51,077 nucleotides of DNA from a virus: positions 1 to 51,077 of the IMG/VR virus record IMGVR_UViG_3300021373_001553. One strand, given 5' to 3'. Position 1 is the stretch's first letter. The number at the start of each line of letters is the position of its first letter. This document shows positions 50,382-51,077 of this stretch, piece after piece. Both the position numbers and the translations under genes were made by a program. A model generated the notes under the pieces. It searched no databases. It saw nothing but the letters and a program-made list of their open reading frames with translations, and was not told where the DNA came from.

Positions 50382-51077
50382 TAAAAATCAAAGACCTCAC
50401 AGTACGAAACTTTATGAGCGTAGGTAATCAAACTCAGGCCGTTGACTTTAATCGAGAACAACTTACACTTGTACTCGGTGAAAACTTAGATCAAGGCGGT
50501 GACGACAGCGGAAGTCGTAACGGTACTGGTAAAACTACTATTATTAATGCACTATCTTATGCATTATACGGCAAAGCTCTCACAAACATTAGAGCTAATA
50601 ACTTAATTAACAAAACAAATTCAAAAGGTATGCTTGTTACGCTACATTTTGAAAAGAATAATGTTGACTATCGTATTGAGCGTGGTCGTGGACCTAATCT
50701 ATTAAAGTTTTTTGTAGATGAACAAGAACAAGACCTAACAGACGAATCGCAAGGTGATAGTCGTAAAACTCAAGAATTTATTAATAACTTGTTAGATATG
50801 AGTCACGATATGTTTAAGCATATTGTTGCGCTAAACACATATACAGAACCTTTCTTAAGTATGCGACAAAATGATCAACGTGCTATAATTGAACAGTTGC
50901 TAGGTATTACTATATTAAGTGAAAAAGCAGAATCGTTAAAAGAACAAACAAAACAAACTAGAGAAGCAATTACCCAAGAAACACTAAAAATTGAAGCAAT
51001 ACAATCAGCAAACAGTAAAATAGAAAGCACAATTGAAAGTCTACAAGGTACACAACGTGCTTGGTTATCTAAAAAAG
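50378..51077 (+). CDS. 46: Recombination nuclease subunit gp46 (Rad50/SbcC-like), 3'-partial
   Basis: The frame opens with ATG at 50378 and has no stop before the right edge, so about 233 N-terminal residues are seen. The SMC-type ATPase head starts at once: I-K-D-L-T-V-R-N-F-M-S-V-G (4-16), then L-V-L-G-E-N and the Walker A motif N-G-T-G-K-T-T (48-54). Residues 165-185 (T-Y-T-E-P-F-L-S-M-R-Q-N-D-Q-R) lead into the start of the coiled-coil arm. Compared with canonical Rad50, several residues (L-D-Q-G-G-D-D-S-G-S-R) stand between G-E-N and N-G-T-G-K, as in T4 gp46. It pairs with gp47 directly upstream. T4 gp46 is 560 aa, so more than half lies outside. Confidence 0.93.
   Translation, partial: MIKIKDLTVRNFMSVGNQTQAVDFNREQLTLVLGENLDQGGDDSGSRNGTGKTTIINALSYALYGKALTNIRANNLINKTNSKGMLVTLHFEKNNVDYRIERGRGPNLLKFFVDEQEQDLTDESQGDSRKTQEFINNLLDMSHDMFKHIVALNTYTEPFLSMRQNDQRAIIEQLLGITILSEKAESLKEQTKQTREAITQETLKIEAIQSANSKIESTIESLQGTQRAWLSKK

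Noticed and set aside
1-51077. tRNA genes, integrase or insertion sequences
   Set aside because: No cloverleaf-like segment, integrase or transposase motif, or terminal inverted repeat was found by reading; gaps between genes are too short for most of these.

Overview
The window is 51 kb of a T4-like (Tevenvirinae-related) marine myovirus genome. It is AT-rich, densely packed, and has no stretch over 300 bases without a gene. The evidence is a T4-type baseplate set (gp48/54-like, gp53, a hub protein, gp5, gp25, gp6), the late sigma factor gp55, the gp46/gp47 recombination nuclease and a T4-type RNase H. Many small conserved genes resemble those of cyanophages and pelagiphages. No photosynthesis genes are seen, so the host (SAR11-like, cyanobacterial or another marine bacterium) cannot be fixed from this window. 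I saw no tRNA, CRISPR array, integrase or insertion sequence.

Bases 1-13509 are all on the + strand. First comes a cluster of small enzymes: a GT-B-like glycosyltransferase cut by the left edge, a cupin-like protein, a phosphoribosyltransferase and a HIT protein. Next are GTP cyclohydrolase I (folE) and a QueE-like radical SAM enzyme whose cysteine motif is split by an insertion. RNase H and several phage-conserved unknowns follow. Then comes a two-gene module of a MoxR-type AAA+ ATPase and a protein joining an HEXXH domain to a VWA domain, each gene with its own promoter. The arm ends with a repeat-rich tail fibre gene.

A bidirectional terminator at 13534-13561 separates this arm from a 35-kb tail and baseplate block on the - strand (13577-48403). 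In its direction of transcription the block reads: gp48/54-like, gp53, hub-like protein, gp5 with a C-terminal GH19 domain, gp25, gp6, a 5622-residue giant structural protein, a 205-aa structural protein, and three tail-fibre paralogs sharing one N-terminal module. Many junctions are TAATG overlaps, indicating translational coupling.

At 48404-48481 transcription diverges to the + strand: gp55, then gp47 and gp46 (cut by the right edge). Two promoter classes are visible. Six near-consensus sigma70 sites (TTGACA, 17-bp spacer, TATAMT-like) precede folE, the RNase H unit, the ATPase, the VWA gene, gp55 and gp47. A separate TAAATA-type motif resembling T4 late promoters lies upstream of structural genes. 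The simplest reading is that host-type promoters drive early genes including gp55, and gp55 then directs host polymerase to the structural block. The most unusual content is the HEXXH/VWA plus ATPase module, the split radical-SAM motif, and the giant protein with repeated carbohydrate-binding-like modules and an inserted His-rich domain flanked by direct repeats.
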